Assembly: GCA_039707465.1 (NCBI GenBank)
Contig: CM077643.1
Span: 199,603,605 to 199,667,604 of the forward strand
DNA length: 64,000 bases
Source of the DNA: Rhabdophis nuchalis
Lineage: Eukaryota; Chordata; Lepidosauria; Squamata; Natricidae
Direction of reading: 5' to 3'
Part shown: positions 42,894-55,725 of the stretch, piece after piece
Layout: each line of letters starts with the position of its first letter
Numbering within the stretch: position 1 is the stretch's first letter
The notes under the pieces: generated by a model
What the model saw: only the letters and a program-made list of their open reading frames with translations
What the model was told of the DNA's origin: nothing
The model's database searches: none
Position numbers and translations under genes: made by a program

Positions 42894-45703
42894 GTAAAAA
42901 CTTAGCTTTAATCAGAAGTTATGAAAACAATACCAACTGCTAACATCTTTGGAGACCATGCCCATCTGCAAACATAGAACAACCTTGGGCAACATGCTTT
43001 AGGCACTGACTAGGTAGGCTTCAACAGTATGATTTCTCACCTTGTTCTGCATGTTAGGCTCAAAACTTTGTTCTATCAAGGACAAACACAAGGAATAATT
43101 ATTTGTAACAGGAATATTTTTTGAAATACTAAGTAGCCTGGAAAGTGGGGTGGGAGCTGGAACTAAGGAAATAGTTTTCTAGTTCATCATGAAAGACTCA
43201 ATTATGATTTGAAAAATAATAAGCTAAGGTTTCACTTCGAGCCACTTGATTTATTTGCAAAGAATGAGCAAACTTTGGTGGGGTAACTTCTTTTATACCT
43301 GAAGAAGTTTTAGGCTGAACAGAAATGCCACTGTTCATCTCCATCGTGGGGTAAGAGTATTTAAATTGAACTCTATTATCTACTTTTATGGCTGCATTAT
43401 CTTGAAATTCTTCGGCCTTCTTTCCCACAAAATGGGAATCAATTTTCCCAATCACTTGAGCTTCAATGCAACATTCTTTTTGCAATCCCCCCTCAAAATA
43501 ACTTTTAAATACTCCTAGTTCTTACTTAGAAAAGATGTACTTAGTTAAAAACTGATATTATTGCTTTTGCTGTTACAAAACATTATTTAGCCATGTGTTC
43601 AGTTGAGCCATACAAGTGAAACTGTCTCTCCTAATTGTGTGTTTATATTTTCTTGTCTCCTTTGAAAATACCAGACTAGCAGGGAGAAATGAAGGAATTT
43701 GAGAGGAAACTGAGAAGAAATGACTTCTCGATTAAATTTATTTATGTATTTATTCATATGGCTGTGTATCTGATAACCATGACTCTGGGCAGCCAACATT
43801 TGAAATAGAATAAAAATGTACAAAGGAATCAAAATTAAAAGCAACAAAAATAATGTAACATGAATACAGCAGCTGAGAAGATGCATTTAACACAACCATG
43901 ATGAAGGAATGAGCTCATCCACACCATCAGAGCCTCAGGCTTAATAACACAACCAGGTTTTCAACTAGAACTTTTGTGAGTTCTCAAATAATGGTTGTTT
44001 TTCCATTTCTGTTTGGAGATCCCATTTAAGTGACTGATATCTATTTGAAACAAGAAATGAACTACTTGCAGTTTCTTTGCAGAATAGAAGATTTGATTGA
44101 AGTTTTGATTGTTTAGCTGACTTAGATGGAGGTTGTCCCAGAACTAGCTCTGCAGCATTTCTTTCTTTTGTCTGCTTTTCTCAGGCAATTTTCCTTTCAC
44201 AGCCTCTAGTTTCCTCTCAGCCATTCCCTTTTCTCTCTCTTCTGTTAGCTAACAACTGTACAAATGTATAGCTGTATAGCTTCATACAGTATCTCTCAAA
44301 CAATCATGGAGGCAAGGAAATAGGAGCTTGGGAAAATTGATGTTAACCTTCATTCACCCTCATTGTTTTCTTTCAATTTGTGAAGTATACAGTTACTGTC
44401 CTGATTGAGATAGCCTATTCATCTTTGCAAACTGCAACAAGTTTGAGAATACTGTCTATGAAAGACAAAAGGGCTTTCTGGAGTTCTAGAATATTTGGTT
44501 TCTCTTATTTGCTTGAGTCATCTAAAATTATCTACATTAGTTCAGACCAGAACTATTGCCCTGCGTAGCAATCTTTCCACATAACATGTATGCTGAAAAA
44601 ACGGTGTCATATATCTGTTTGTCTGTCATCTATCTGTCTATCTTCTTCCTCTTCATCATCATCATCATCAATCTTCCATTTATTATGTCTCTTTCAAGAA
44701 TTATAGCATTATTATTTTTTTAAACTTTGCAATCCCACAATGTTTCACAATGCTAAGAATTAATCTTTGTGATCCTACTACTCAGTGAATAAAATGAATA
44801 GTTCATTGATTTGATTGAGGTTAGGTTGAATAAGAAATAAATATATTATTTAAAAAAAAATTAACCTAGATATCAAATAAATTAATGAAAGCAATTTACA
44901 GCTTTGTTCAATAAATGTGACATTAGAAATAAGACGTGGGAATAACCACCTGTCATATTTCTAATGAGAAGGATTAAGTTGCTTACTCTTGAACAATTCC
45001 TGAAATCTCAATTTCATTTTAAAGACAGATTTCTTTAGCAGATCTAAGAGAGAAAAGGAAGGAAGGACAAACATATTTCCTTGTCTTAAATCAACTTCTT
45101 TTAAGATGGTTTTTGTCTTGTTAACTCAAGCCTGAAACTCAAGAAGTTACATCTCACATGGTGAAAGCTAATTACTTTTTTTTTTAATCAGAAGCAACAG
45201 ATAGCAAATGGTGATGGCAAATGGTACTGTCCTCATTTACAAAGCACACAGAACATTAAGGGTGAGGAGTGATGAAATACACTGGTATTGTTTCCCAACA
45301 AAACATTCCCAACCAGCAGGGAAACATCCAACGAACACTTTCCTTAATGAGAGATAGGGTTGGGAAGAAGTGTATTTTAACAAATGATGAGATCAGATCA
45401 TAGATTGGGAACCAGCTAGAATACAGTTGGTTATAAGATGGGTACCTACATAAAATAAATATTATGAATGAGTGAGTGAGTGAGTGAGTGAGTGAAACTT
45501 CTATCAAAACTTGTTCTAATTTTTACAATGTATTTTTTTGCACATGTACATTGACTGGGAATCCCATCCTTGGCTGATTTTGACTGATAATTAACTCCTT
45601 TATTTTACATGAATGTAGTGCTGATTTAACTCTGTGTTCAAAAGTGGGCCATTCAGTAGCTGGTAGGCACTAGGAGAGTTGTACCAAGAAGCAATAGGGA
45701 GAA
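42894..45703. other. Non-coding stretch with one unrecognised minus-strand frame
   Basis: A 95-codon minus-strand frame at 43,198-43,485 is more protein-like in composition than its neighbours (e.g. VQFKYSYPTMEMNSGISVQP) but has no recognised domain and no visible splice context that I can assert. A (GTGA)n array lies at 45,469-45,495 and short ATC/TCA runs at 44,650-44,670. Confidence 0.4.
43727..43830 (-). mobile_element. LINE 3' tail remnant
   Basis: Plus-strand 'attaaatttatttatgtatt' followed by 'atgactctgggcagccaaca' resembles the remnant at 23,950-24,045. Confidence 0.4.
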
Positions 45704-46039
45704 TTGATTGTCCTGCCCCCTTCATTATGCAACCTGCCCCCCACCACTACCACAGGTCAACTATGGTTCAAATCAATGCAGCTCTTTGAACTGGGGATCA
45801 GCAAAAATATCTGGCAGAAGAGATTTGGATCAGGAAAAGACCCTCATATGAAAGTACTAGACTATCTTATTGTTCAAAGGAAAAGAGCTGTGGAGGAGAT
45901 TGCCCAGGACCTAGTCTCCAACTGGCACAGAGATATCAAATGGAACATACCCTCAAGTATTACTTTAAGTGATTGTGATACAGATAGAATGGTCAATAAA
46001 ATGCATCAAATTATGTGTGGCAAAACCTTCTTGAAATAA
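45704..46039 (+). other. Unrecognised 111-codon open frame
   Basis: The frame reads like globular protein (LFELGISKNIWQKRFGSGKD, KVLDYLIVQRKRAVEEIAQD, VNKMHQIMCGKTFLK stop). Length, charge pattern and hydrophobic spacing are better than neighbouring random frames. I cannot assign a family. It may be a relic of a DNA transposon or a processed pseudogene. There is no poly-A, TIR or exon evidence. Confidence 0.3.
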
Positions 46040-48697
46040 GGAAGGTTGGGGAAAAACCTTGCCATTTTAACATGTGTATGTCTTAAGACTATCTCAATAT
46101 ATGGTGGAATCAGATCATGAGGACCTCAGAGGAAAATGGTGTTGAGGTATGTTTGTCCCACATTTAGATGGAAGGGAGGAAAAAACACCTAGTGTCATAA
46201 AACAAAGAATCAAACCACTCTATGGATTGGTAGTAGGTATAGGCAACTTTGAACCATATTCTTTATCCCTGAGGACCATTTCTACAATATACCTCAAATA
46301 ATGAGGAAGCTTAGTGATCTGGAGTGATGCCCACCCCCAGAGAGTAATTTCTCTAAGCCTGAGCAGGAAGATTTATCTCAGCTCTTTAGAAATAGAATTG
46401 GTGATGCCTCCACATTCCTTAATTTCTACAGGCATTGGCTTTCTGCAATCACTGCATAGAAATGTGTGATTTTATTACATCTTTCAGGAGAAAATGACCT
46501 TCAATGGTAAGTACATTTCCTCAATCAGATATATCAAGGTAAGTAAATGCAACCGTGAAACTTCATTTGAGACTGATTGATATGCCATTGATCAGATTTA
46601 TCATATCTATGATCAGTCACTTCATATTCCTATTGTATTTGTGTTATCTCCTTTCATTTCTATTTCCTGTGATTTAACTTTATTTTGTTGTTATATCTGT
46701 TGCTGCCAATCAGTCTGACAATAAAGTACATGGAGGTATTAAAGAACTAAAGAGTTATAAGGGCATCCATTGAGCTGATAACTGGAGAGGAAGAGGTTAT
46801 ATCTTTTGCAATAATTTACAGTTTTACTGACAACATAACTCAGTGGGCCTTCCTGAGCTCTAAGCTTGGAGAGATGCAATAATATGTTGCTTAAATATGC
46901 TGAAGGAGAAAAAAAAATGAAAGAAAAGTTGAGAAAATATTCTGAAAGGACAAAAGGAAGATAAAAAGTTATTGATAAGGGAGAACTGCAAAAACAAAAA
47001 AAGGAAAGATTTTTGGGGTTTCCCTACAAAGAGGATATATTTCAAGATTTCTGTCCATAAATGTCTAGGGATATCAAGGTTCCAATATAAATCTCATGGC
47101 ATAATAACATTCCTGAGGAAACTGTAGAGCTTAATGGGAGAGCTCTTGATTGCTCACAGTCAGAGGGGTGGAGAAACGGTGATAGCTCCAAAAACTGGAA
47201 TGCTAGAAGTCCCACTCACCCAGTCAAATCATTCTTTTCACTCCACTCACTCATCTATCTTAGTACATGTATCTCCATCTTCTTCTAAAGAGCTAAACAT
47301 GGCCAACAACAATGTTTTATTTATCTTCAATCTTTTAGAGTAGGTTAAATTAAGCTATATTGGCCTAACAAGTCCACCCATGTAATTTTACATCCAAATT
47401 GTTAATATTAGGAGGATTCAACTCTATAGTCCTCAATGTTTAGGCTCATCTAATCAGCTGTCTATGCTTCAATCTATAGCTGCCATTTGTGTAAAGGTCA
47501 CTTGCTTACCTAGACTCGATTTAGTGATCTCCTCCAGCAAATATCCAGAATGCATCTGGAGGATACCAAATTGGAGAGGTTATTGTGTTTGCCATTCTTG
47601 AATAGTGATTCATTATATTTTAATTACTGTTTTCCCCATGCAAAATTATGCAGCTCATTGAAAAGGTAAACATCAGTTGCATAACTGAGGCCAAGTAAGT
47701 CTCCTGTTTTCCCTCTCATCCCAAAATCATTTTCCTCATCCATAATCATTCATTCTTCATTTTGTTATAACTTTGCATTAATTCACTTGGCACTTTTTAA
47801 GTGAAAAAAATGTTGCTGAAAAAATACACCTGCAGATTATGATAACTGATTTGGAGACATTTTAGGCAGTCCAGTTTAGAAGGTAATGTTCTCCACTTAT
47901 TGATATACTTCTGCATTTAAATGTGTCATTAAGAATGACAATGCATCAGTTTGAAAGCAGAGGTGTAAAAAAATATATGCTTTCCCCAGAGATTGTAATT
48001 GGAAAAGAAAATTAGATTAAGTATAAAACTCTGAGCTTTGTTTCAATGTGTTTTACACTAATTCATCCTGGCTTTAAAACATAATGCAGCCTGTGTTTTT
48101 CTTTTATTATTCACTGATTTCCATCTGTTTACGAAATGAAGACTAAATTCCTGGGCTTTAAAATGCTAAATTAACAAGAGTACAAATCAGTAACCTAACT
48201 TCTGCCATAGGAAATAAATTATGCAACTTAAACATGTTTGCACAAATGAATTTTATGTGCAAAATTAACATTGGATGGTATGAGATGGATGTGTGAGAAG
48301 ATATAATATAATCTAAATTTTAATTTCTACTTGGAAATAGGAAAAGGTTTCATAATGTTTGGAAAATAGCTGCCCCAAGCTAGGCTGATGAAGTTAGCAA
48401 AAGATTGGGACATAGATGAATGCAAACTTTGTGATGCAAATAATTGACTAACAGGCAAACTCAGTGTTGTTTTGTTGAAGGCAGAGTCATATAGCCAGAG
48501 GTTTTAGGGATTTATTAGCCCCCAAACCTTACTTATACCTACCAGAACCTCTAGAATGTGGTATAGTACTTTAATTTTTTTAGTAGGAAAGAAGTGGAAA
48601 GTTATTACAAAATTATCACATAAAAGTGATATTCTTTTTTTAAAAAAATGTTCTTTTGTCTCCTCCTACTTTATTTTAATGTGCACTTTTAGCTTAT
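46040..48697. other. AT-rich non-coding stretch
   Basis: No gene or recognised repeat in about 2.6 kb. Confidence 0.5.
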
Positions 48698-48699
48698 TA

Positions 48700-50334
48700 C
48701 CGTATTTATCGGCGTATAACACGCACAGGCGTATAACACGCACCTTCATTTTAAGAGGGAAATTTCAGGAAAAAAATTTCCCTGGCTTGGGGTGGAGCGA
48801 CCCGGCAGCCGGCTGGCCAAGGACCGCGTGAATGAATGACTGTTCAGGCATGCCTCTTCTCCGCCAGCAGCCCACACCCTCTCTGGCTAATCTCCGGGCA
48901 GCAGCCTGGCTCTGCCCCAGCGCCACTCGTCGCTTCTCGGAGCTGGAGGAAAGCGCAGGAATTCCTGGCCCTGCGCTTCCCGGCCGCTGGTTCCAGCAGC
49001 AGGAGGAGGAGGAGGAGGAGGAGAAGGAGGAGGAGATGACGGCCCCGGAGGCCCGGAGCTCTTCCCCTTGGCGGGCACCTCCTTCTCCGCTGGCAGGTAG
49101 AGCAAGGTCGAGGGGCTTCCCCCCTTTCCCCACTTCCCAGCTCTTTCCAAACCCCGGGAGCTCGCCGAGGGGCGGCGGCGGCAATCCCCCCCAAAAGGGC
49201 AACACTGTATGGATTAATTCATATCCACTCATGCCAATCCTGCACCCTTCCTTAAGGATCGGGAATGAACCAGGCGCTGCAGCCTTCTTCTTCAGCCCCC
49301 CTTCCTCCCCCCACAAGTCCGAAGGGAAAGTCTGGGCTCCAGGGAGCCCCGAGGGAGGGCGCTGCTCTCCCGTTAGGGAAGGGACCGCAAGGAGGGCTAA
49401 CCATTCCCAGGGGAAGGAGGAGAAAAAAAAACCCAACCTCTCCATTAATCCCCATGGATTCGCTTGCAAGGCAACCCAGCCAACGGCGTTGAAACTGCCT
49501 CGCGGAGGACGGAGCCTCCTTCTCCTCCTCCGCCCGATCACCTTTTTTCCCACGCCGCGACAAAAGACAAGGCCAAGCTGGCACGAAGGTAATAACGGTG
49601 GAGAGGGGGGCTAACGCCAGCTCACCGAACCGCCGAAGCTGGCTTCTTTAATCGCCGGGGCTGGAAGCCAGCCAGCCAGCCAGCGGGGCGACACAGTCCC
49701 GTCCCTTCCCTCCCTCCCTCCCGTCCTTCTTCCCTTCCCGCAAGACTGCAGCCTCCTGTACTTGCCCTCCTCCGATCATGCCCTCCGGGGGTGCCTGCAG
49801 GGCGCGAGGAAAAGTTGTATCCTGGCGGGATCGCTCCGGCGGCTGCTTTCCCACCGCGCGGGATCCCCAGGATTTTGGCCGCTCCTGGCTCCGCCGGGCT
49901 TCCGTCCTCTGCCGGCGGGGAGATGGTAAGAGGAGAGGCGGTGCGATCTCCCGAGCAGCTGCCCCGCGCCGCCAGGCACTCCTTTGGTCGCTTCCACCCG
50001 CGCCCCTCTCTCGTGGGCTCCGAATTTTGATACGAGCGCAAGGGCAGTGGTTGGCCAAGGCTCCATTAGGGGTGGAGGGATGCGAAGCAGCGGCAGCGGT
50101 GGCCGTTGCCGCCGCCGCCGTTGCCGCCGCCCCTCGGCGAGCTCCCGGGGTTTGGAAAGAGCCGGGAAGTTGGGAAAGGGGGGAAGCCCCTCGACCTTGC
50201 TCTACCTGCCAGGGTCCACGGTTCCCGGGTCCATGTATCGGCGTATAACACGCATATCGGCGTATAACACGCATACATCATTTGCCCCCTATTTTCAGGG
50301 GGGGAAAGTGCGTGTTATACGCCGATAAATACGG
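48700..50334. mobile_element. 1.6-kb TIR element with CpG-rich cargo
   Basis: Perfect 27-bp terminal inverted repeats (48,700-48,726, starting ccgtatttatcggcgtataa; 50,308-50,334 its complement) lie inside TA dinucleotides (48,698-48,699 and 50,335-50,336), so a TA-targeting (Tc1/mariner-like) origin is likely. Extra subterminal copies of 'cggcgtataacacgca' lie near each end. The interior is about 65-70% G+C with many CpG. It holds a GGA run (48,998-49,037) and an inverted pair of about 92 bp (49,091-49,184 with 50,121-50,211). Long overlapping frames on both strands are GC artefacts; no transposase motif was seen. Confidence 0.85.
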
Positions 50335-50336
50335 TA

Positions 50337-51814
50337 TATATGGACCTGGGACAGTCCTCAGTTTAAGAATATTGTAAATTTCTACAAGCAGAAAAGGTGT
50401 ATATAAATAAAGATTTTTTTTTCTCAGTCAGGAGTGTGGGATTTTTGTACAACAGAAGCTACAATGTTCTATTAAATAATGGATAAAAGGTGGAATATTT
50501 GGCTCATCAATTAAAGCTAAGATAAATGAGGATCAATCAGAATTCTCAGTCCAAGTTTGCTCTTTTTAAGCTGGCTAAGTAGGAGAAATGGGATGTATTG
50601 GAATACCCTTAAAATACTTTTGGGGTATTTTAAGGGACATACATCAATATTTCAATTTAGTTAAGATCTATACAGTGGAAGGACTAATAAAAATGTAAAT
50701 CACATTTTATTATATTACCCATTTTATGATATACATTTGTAACGCTGATAACCCCACACTTACAATAAATAAAATTGTAACTGTGATTCTGTCATATTAA
50801 ATGTAGCCAAATTTTGCTGTGTGATATATAAAAGAACATGGCACATGCTCAACATGCATACTTAGCTTTATGATTGACATTTCCTGCACATATGTATGTA
50901 GTTTTTTTATAGCATTGTTATTTTTATGATGGTCACTGGACAATAAAGATTCCATTTGCCTTAGATATGCATCTTCAGAAAATTGTTCTGTTCAAAAAAT
51001 TTCTCACAATAAAGAAAAGTACACATCCACACATTTCCCCCCCCCCCCTATGAGAAACTTGGAAAAAGTGCATTTGGGGAAGACAGCATACAGAAATATA
51101 TACAACATGAGATGTATGTATGACCAAGTATGAATACCTAAACAGCATAGCCACACAGTACTTGTTAGGGAAAACTAGAAACTGCAAATGACAGTGGCAG
51201 ATTACTTGTCCATTTCCCTAAGATTTTAAAATTTAGAGGGGGAAATTAAAACCCACATTTTTCTCTGAAGTACTGTAGCTACCAAGATGAAATCTAGATA
51301 AAAATTAGAATAAAAGGCATCTTTACTACCTGTTGCCTTGCATTTATGTCATGGCCATTGCAGTGTAATCGGTCCATGGTATCTAATTTAGAGGGCACAT
51401 TTCATATTTATATTAGTCCTGCTCAAACATAATAGAATTTACAGATAAACGTATCATAAAAGCTCCAGAACCTATGTTGAACGTATATTCATTTTGTCAG
51501 CAGTTAAATGGTCTGATAAGAAGAGATTAAAATTCAAAAGATAATGAGATCAGTTCAGAAACTGTGATGAGATCCACAGATCAAATCCTCCCTGGGTTAG
51601 TTCCACAGCCAGGGGGGAAATTTAATTGGTTTTATATTAAAGGTATAAAGAACCTGTTGTAGATTTCTTTTTATAAGGGATTTTGGCAACTAGGCAGGAG
51701 ATCAAGCTTTTCTTCCAAAAGGTTTTACTGGCCAAATATATAGGTATTTCAGATACACTAGAAGTTCACATGCTAAAAAGAATTTCCATTTTGCATTACT
51801 TAATATTTGTATCC
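50337..51814. other. AT-rich non-coding stretch
   Basis: No gene or recognised repeat. A C homopolymer lies near 51,039-51,048. Confidence 0.5.
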
Positions 51815-51922
51815 AACTTAACTTAACTTAACTTAACTTAACTTAACTTAACTTAACTTAACTTAACTTAACTTAACTTAACTTAACTTAACTTAACTTA
51901 ACTTACTTACTTAACTTAACTT
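51815..51922. repeat. (AACTT)n pentanucleotide array
   Basis: About 21 copies of AACTT with one or two units shortened near the right end. Confidence 0.97.
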
Positions 51923-52336
51923 GCATTTCTGTATTTGTATTCCTCTTAACTCTAAGGATTTGGTTCTGTTTTAAGGATCCTTGGCACTTTGGAGTTTTTA
52001 TTGGAGGTTTTATTACACAAATTAGGTAACATTAGTGCTCCTAATGAGTGGGGTTTGCTCTCAGTTTAGATTATAGTGGCTTGCCCTGTCAGTGCTGGTG
52101 GAAGCGGTCTTGGAGTTACTTTGATTGTGTTGCTTACTGTTATCTTATTTTGCAGTTCCTTGATTGGAATACTGTTTACTTTTTGATTGTTGGTCTGATG
52201 TTACTCTTGGAATTAATCTATGCTCATCTGGATGTTGATGGCTGATGGGGAGGTGATTGAGTCTTTTGTTCCTTTTTGGCTTGTTGATTGTTGTTGTTTT
52301 TTGCACACTATGCAGATGTTGTTTGTGTCTATGTTT
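51923..52336. other. Non-coding stretch with palindrome arm
   Basis: 52,076-52,110 repeats one arm of the palindrome at 24,839-24,950. No gene identified. Confidence 0.45.
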
Positions 52337-52924
52337 CTATTGATGGCTGATTTGTCAGAGCCTTCAGTCTGACCTGAGCATAGTACACAAAACTATCTGC
52401 TACAATGTCCTACCTGTGAATGACTACTTCAGCTACCACAACAATACAGGAGCTCATGATAGATACAAACTTAACGTAAACCACTCCAAATTAGATTGCA
52501 GAAAATATGACTTCAGCAACAGAGTGGTCAACGCCTGGAATGCACTTCCTGACTCTGTAGTCTCATCTTCAAACCCCCATAACTTTAACCTTAGACTGTC
52601 TATTGTTGACCTCACCCTCACCCTTCCTGTAAGGGGCATGCATTAGTGTACTAACATGCCTACCATCCCTGTCCTACTGTCCCCACTTATTTGTATCCAT
52701 TTCTTGTATTCATAATCATGTTTATACTTATATCAGATATCTTATATCAGTGGTGGGTTTCAATTTGCTTTAGAACCTACTCTGTAGGTGTGGCCTATTT
52801 TGTGGGCGTGGCTTGGCAGTCATGTGACAGGGTGGGAGTGGCCACCTTTTAAAATGTGGTGAAACTCATTTAACAATGCTCTTGCTTAGCAACCAAAATT
52901 TTGGACTCAATTGTGATGATAAAT

Positions 52925-52976
<52 letters not shown>

Positions 52977-53165
52977 TCCTTCCTTCCTTCCTTTCCTTCC
53001 CGTTGGGTCACTGGCAGCGGCGGGCCAGATTTACTTCCAGGTACGCCAGTGGAACCCCCTCTCACCGGTTCTCTAAATTTCACCAACCGGCTCTCGCGAG
53101 TAGGTGCGAGCCTGCAGAAACCCACCACTGTCTTATATATACTTGACAAAATAAATAAAATTAAA
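52337..53165 (+). pseudogene. CR1-group LINE 3' end (second family), split by a hAT MITE
   Basis: Frame 52,416-52,646 gives YKLNVNHSKLDCRKYDFSNR then VVNAWNALPDSVVSSSN, the same protein tail as 6,528-6,737. The 3' UTR follows (ctaccatccctgtcctactg). The MITE 52,748-53,130 sits inside the UTR, and the tail resumes 'acttgacaaaataaataaaa' up to 53,165. It is 5' truncated. Confidence 0.8.
52748..53130. mobile_element. hAT-type MITE with TTTC array, perfect TSD
   Basis: A 383-bp element with ends cagtggtgggtttc and gaaacccaccactg. TSDs are identical TCTTATAT (52,740-52,747 and 53,131-53,138). It has the same two terminal segments as the 5.76-kb element at 32,963-38,721, with a TTTC array (52,926-52,994) joined to a short GC-rich segment. 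It is therefore an internally deleted relative. Confidence 0.95.
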
Positions 53166-54892
53166 TTAAGTGTCAGGGTTCCAAGTCAGTTTCCCAGTTG
53201 AAACTATGGTTAAGTCTGCCCACATGTTGTTAAATTAAATAATTTTTATCATGTCTTCTGACTGCTAGCTGGGGTTCATGCAAGCCAGTAAAATATAAAT
53301 TGAGAGCAAACTCCACTCCTTACTAGCACTGACGATAATACCCAGTTTAGGTAAATAAATGTCTGAAAGAAATAACCCAACTCAGAGCACTAAGGACCCT
53401 TGAATTCAACCCTGAGCTAACACTCTCCATATTGGTTTATATTTTATTCTGACTTAATTCTTTAATCCATGTGCCCCCTGCCCCACTTCTCACTGAGCTC
53501 CACAAATTTTAGAGAACTATTAAATGCCCATCTTTCCAAAATAAGTTTTGTTGCTCTATGCTAACATCATTTCCTCCATCTAATGACCTTGGTCGGTTCT
53601 TTGGGTGCATTAAGAAGATGGTAACTGCAAAAGAAAACCACTTCACAAATTGTAATGAGAGGTCAGGACATGAGTTTGCCCAGCAGGTTCAAGAAACATC
53701 TTCTAATTACCCACAGCCTGTGACAGACTGCATTTGGGACCAATGGTCTACTATCTCTCAAATTCAGATCAAAGCAGAGATTAGAAATGGTCCCTGGTTT
53801 GTGAACTGGAGGGAAATTAAAGGGAGGCAAGAGTGTCTTTTGAGCAAAAGGAAACTTTGAAGTCTGGAGCTCAACTAACAATAGTAGCAGTGAAGCAGAC
53901 TCAACAATATCAGTGTTTTGGTGATTAGAAAGCAAACACTGACCTTGTTCTAAGGATTATGTCTGTTCATTTAATGCTAGCAGTATGATCCTGAACTGTA
54001 GTGACATATCCTTTGGCTATTCTGTAATGATGTACCCCATCTCCTCCAATCACTGTACATTTGTTCCTAAAATAGCTGTGTTTCATTTATTCGACACCTT
54101 TGCTAGCTCCCCAAAATCTGGGCATAATAACTTCACCAGAACCAGACTGCCTTTCAAATATTTTTTCCTATAATTGTTTGATAGCTACTTATTGCGTTTC
54201 TATTGTTTTTATTGTCTGGCTTAACAGCCAAAAGTTTTATTGTTAACTCTTTTATTGAATATTTGGGAGGGTGAAGATTATTGCTCAGTTTCCATGCACC
54301 ACTCTGAATTTCTTTTAAAAGAAGAGCAGGATAAAGCTAAAATAAAGAGATGATGCGCCCCCCTCCCCATTAAATATTTTTTCATTTACAAAAAATGTTT
54401 CATTGCAATATTGCAAATACAGCAACTGAGATAACAGTCTTAGTTATGACTTAGCAGTCTGTCACATGTGAGAAGCTTCTAGAAACTCTCGTCATTTTTC
54501 TTGTTCATTAATAAGAAATGTCAGCTTCTTCATAAAATCTATGGATTATATCCACTTAAATTATTTCAACATGAGCAGTTCACTTATTATTATTTTTCAA
54601 AATAGCTTCTAAACTAATCTTTGTTGCAGGTAGAGATTCAACATTAATATAAATTCTCTTTTATCATTCTCTCAAGTGTAATTAAGTCAGAATATTAACA
54701 CCACCACCAACTGTGACTTACTATAGTTAAATTATATGTGTCCATGTTTCATTTTATTACAGGTCAGATGCCCCTGAAATCAGAGTTTAAGAAAAGCTTG
54801 CTAAATACTTGACATAATTGTATTTGTTAACATAGTAAACTCTCATTCAGTCTTAAGAATTAGTGGCTTTAAATCTAACCTTATTATCTGTC
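53166..54892. other. Non-coding stretch
   Basis: A 100-codon plus frame (53,558-53,860) has no recognised domain. No gene supported. Confidence 0.5.
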
Positions 54893-55036
54893 AGTAATAC
54901 TGTCTATCCATATATTGCCTCCCAATCAGGGGGTTGTGAGTTCAATCCTAGGTAGAGGCAGATGTAGGGTCTCCTGCTTGGGCAGGGGGTTGGATTAGAT
55001 GACCTGCAAGGTCCCTTCCAACTCTGTTAATCTGTT
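54893..55036 (+). mobile_element. tRNA-like SINE or CR1 fragment with CR1-type 3' end
   Basis: The right half 'gggggttggattagatgacc tgcaaggtcccttccaactc' is the hallmark of the CR1 3' UTR. It ends in TCTGTTAA repeats instead of the bird ATTCTATG. The left half has a B-box-like 'gttgtgagttcaatcctagg', suggesting a tRNA-derived SINE with a CR1 tail. Confidence 0.75.
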
Positions 55037-55163
55037 AAAGATATACATCATAATTTGCTTTTCAGCAGTGTAACTATGGCTTATCTCTGTCTATCTGTCT
55101 GTCTGTCTGTCTGTCACCTACCTACTTACTTACCTCCCATCCATCAACTTTTCTTTTTCTTTA

Positions 55164-55725
55164 TTCAATCATGTTCAATTCTCAGTGGACAAGTTCCTGC
55201 AGTTTTCTTGGCAAGGCTTTTTTAGAAGTAACTTGCCACTGCCTGCTTTCCAGGGCTGCAAGCGAGTGGCTGGCTCAAGGTCACCCATCGGCTGGCGACA
55301 CCCAGGGGGAGAGCCTTCTCTGTGGCTGCTCCTGCCCTCTGGAATGACCTACCCCCTGACCTTCGCACGATCACGGACCTGCGCCTTTTCTGCCGGGCTT
55401 TGAAGACCCATTTATTTCGTGCGGCCGGCCTGGCGTAGTTTTTAACTTGCTTTTAGATAGGGTTTTTATCTAAATTTGAAAATTAGGCGTACTGTTTAAT
55501 ATATTTTTAATAGCATTTTACTTGTTTTTATCATTAATTTTTACTAACTGACTTTTACTGTTTGCCTGTACACCGCCCTGAGTCCCTCTGGGGAGAAGGT
55601 GCGGTACAAAAATTCAATAAAATTCAAAATTCAAATCTGGCTTTGTGCCTAAGGTGGGCCTAAAACTCACACTCTCTCAGTTTCTAGCCTGATGCTTTCA
55701 CCACTATACCAAACTGATTCTTATC
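55164..55725 (-). mobile_element. Sauria-type SINE, interrupted by a LINE 3' end
   Basis: On the minus strand the tRNA-like head (55,725-55,637; agtttggtatagtggtgaaa, gtgagttttaggccc) is separated from its BovB-like tail (55,288-55,164; cttgccaagaaaactgcagg) by an insertion. Removing 55,289-55,635 rejoins 'ctggctttgtgcc' with 'caaggtcacccat', as expected for the intact SINE. Confidence 0.75.
55289..55635 (+). pseudogene. CR1/L2-group LINE 3' end inserted in a SINE
   Basis: It begins 'ggctggcgacacccaggggg' and covers AFSVAAPALWNDLPPDL-type codons and 'LKTHLFRAAGLA'-like residues. It then has a 3' UTR with 'ccgccctgagtccctctggg gagaaggtgcgg' and a short AAAATTCAATA tail. Confidence 0.85.

Noticed and set aside
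48765..49614. Overlapping frames of about 260 codons on both strands
   Set aside because: They overlap antisense in a GC- and triplet-rich core, are low-complexity (Gly, Ala, Arg, Pro, Glu runs), and have no domain. Stop codons are rare simply because of base composition.
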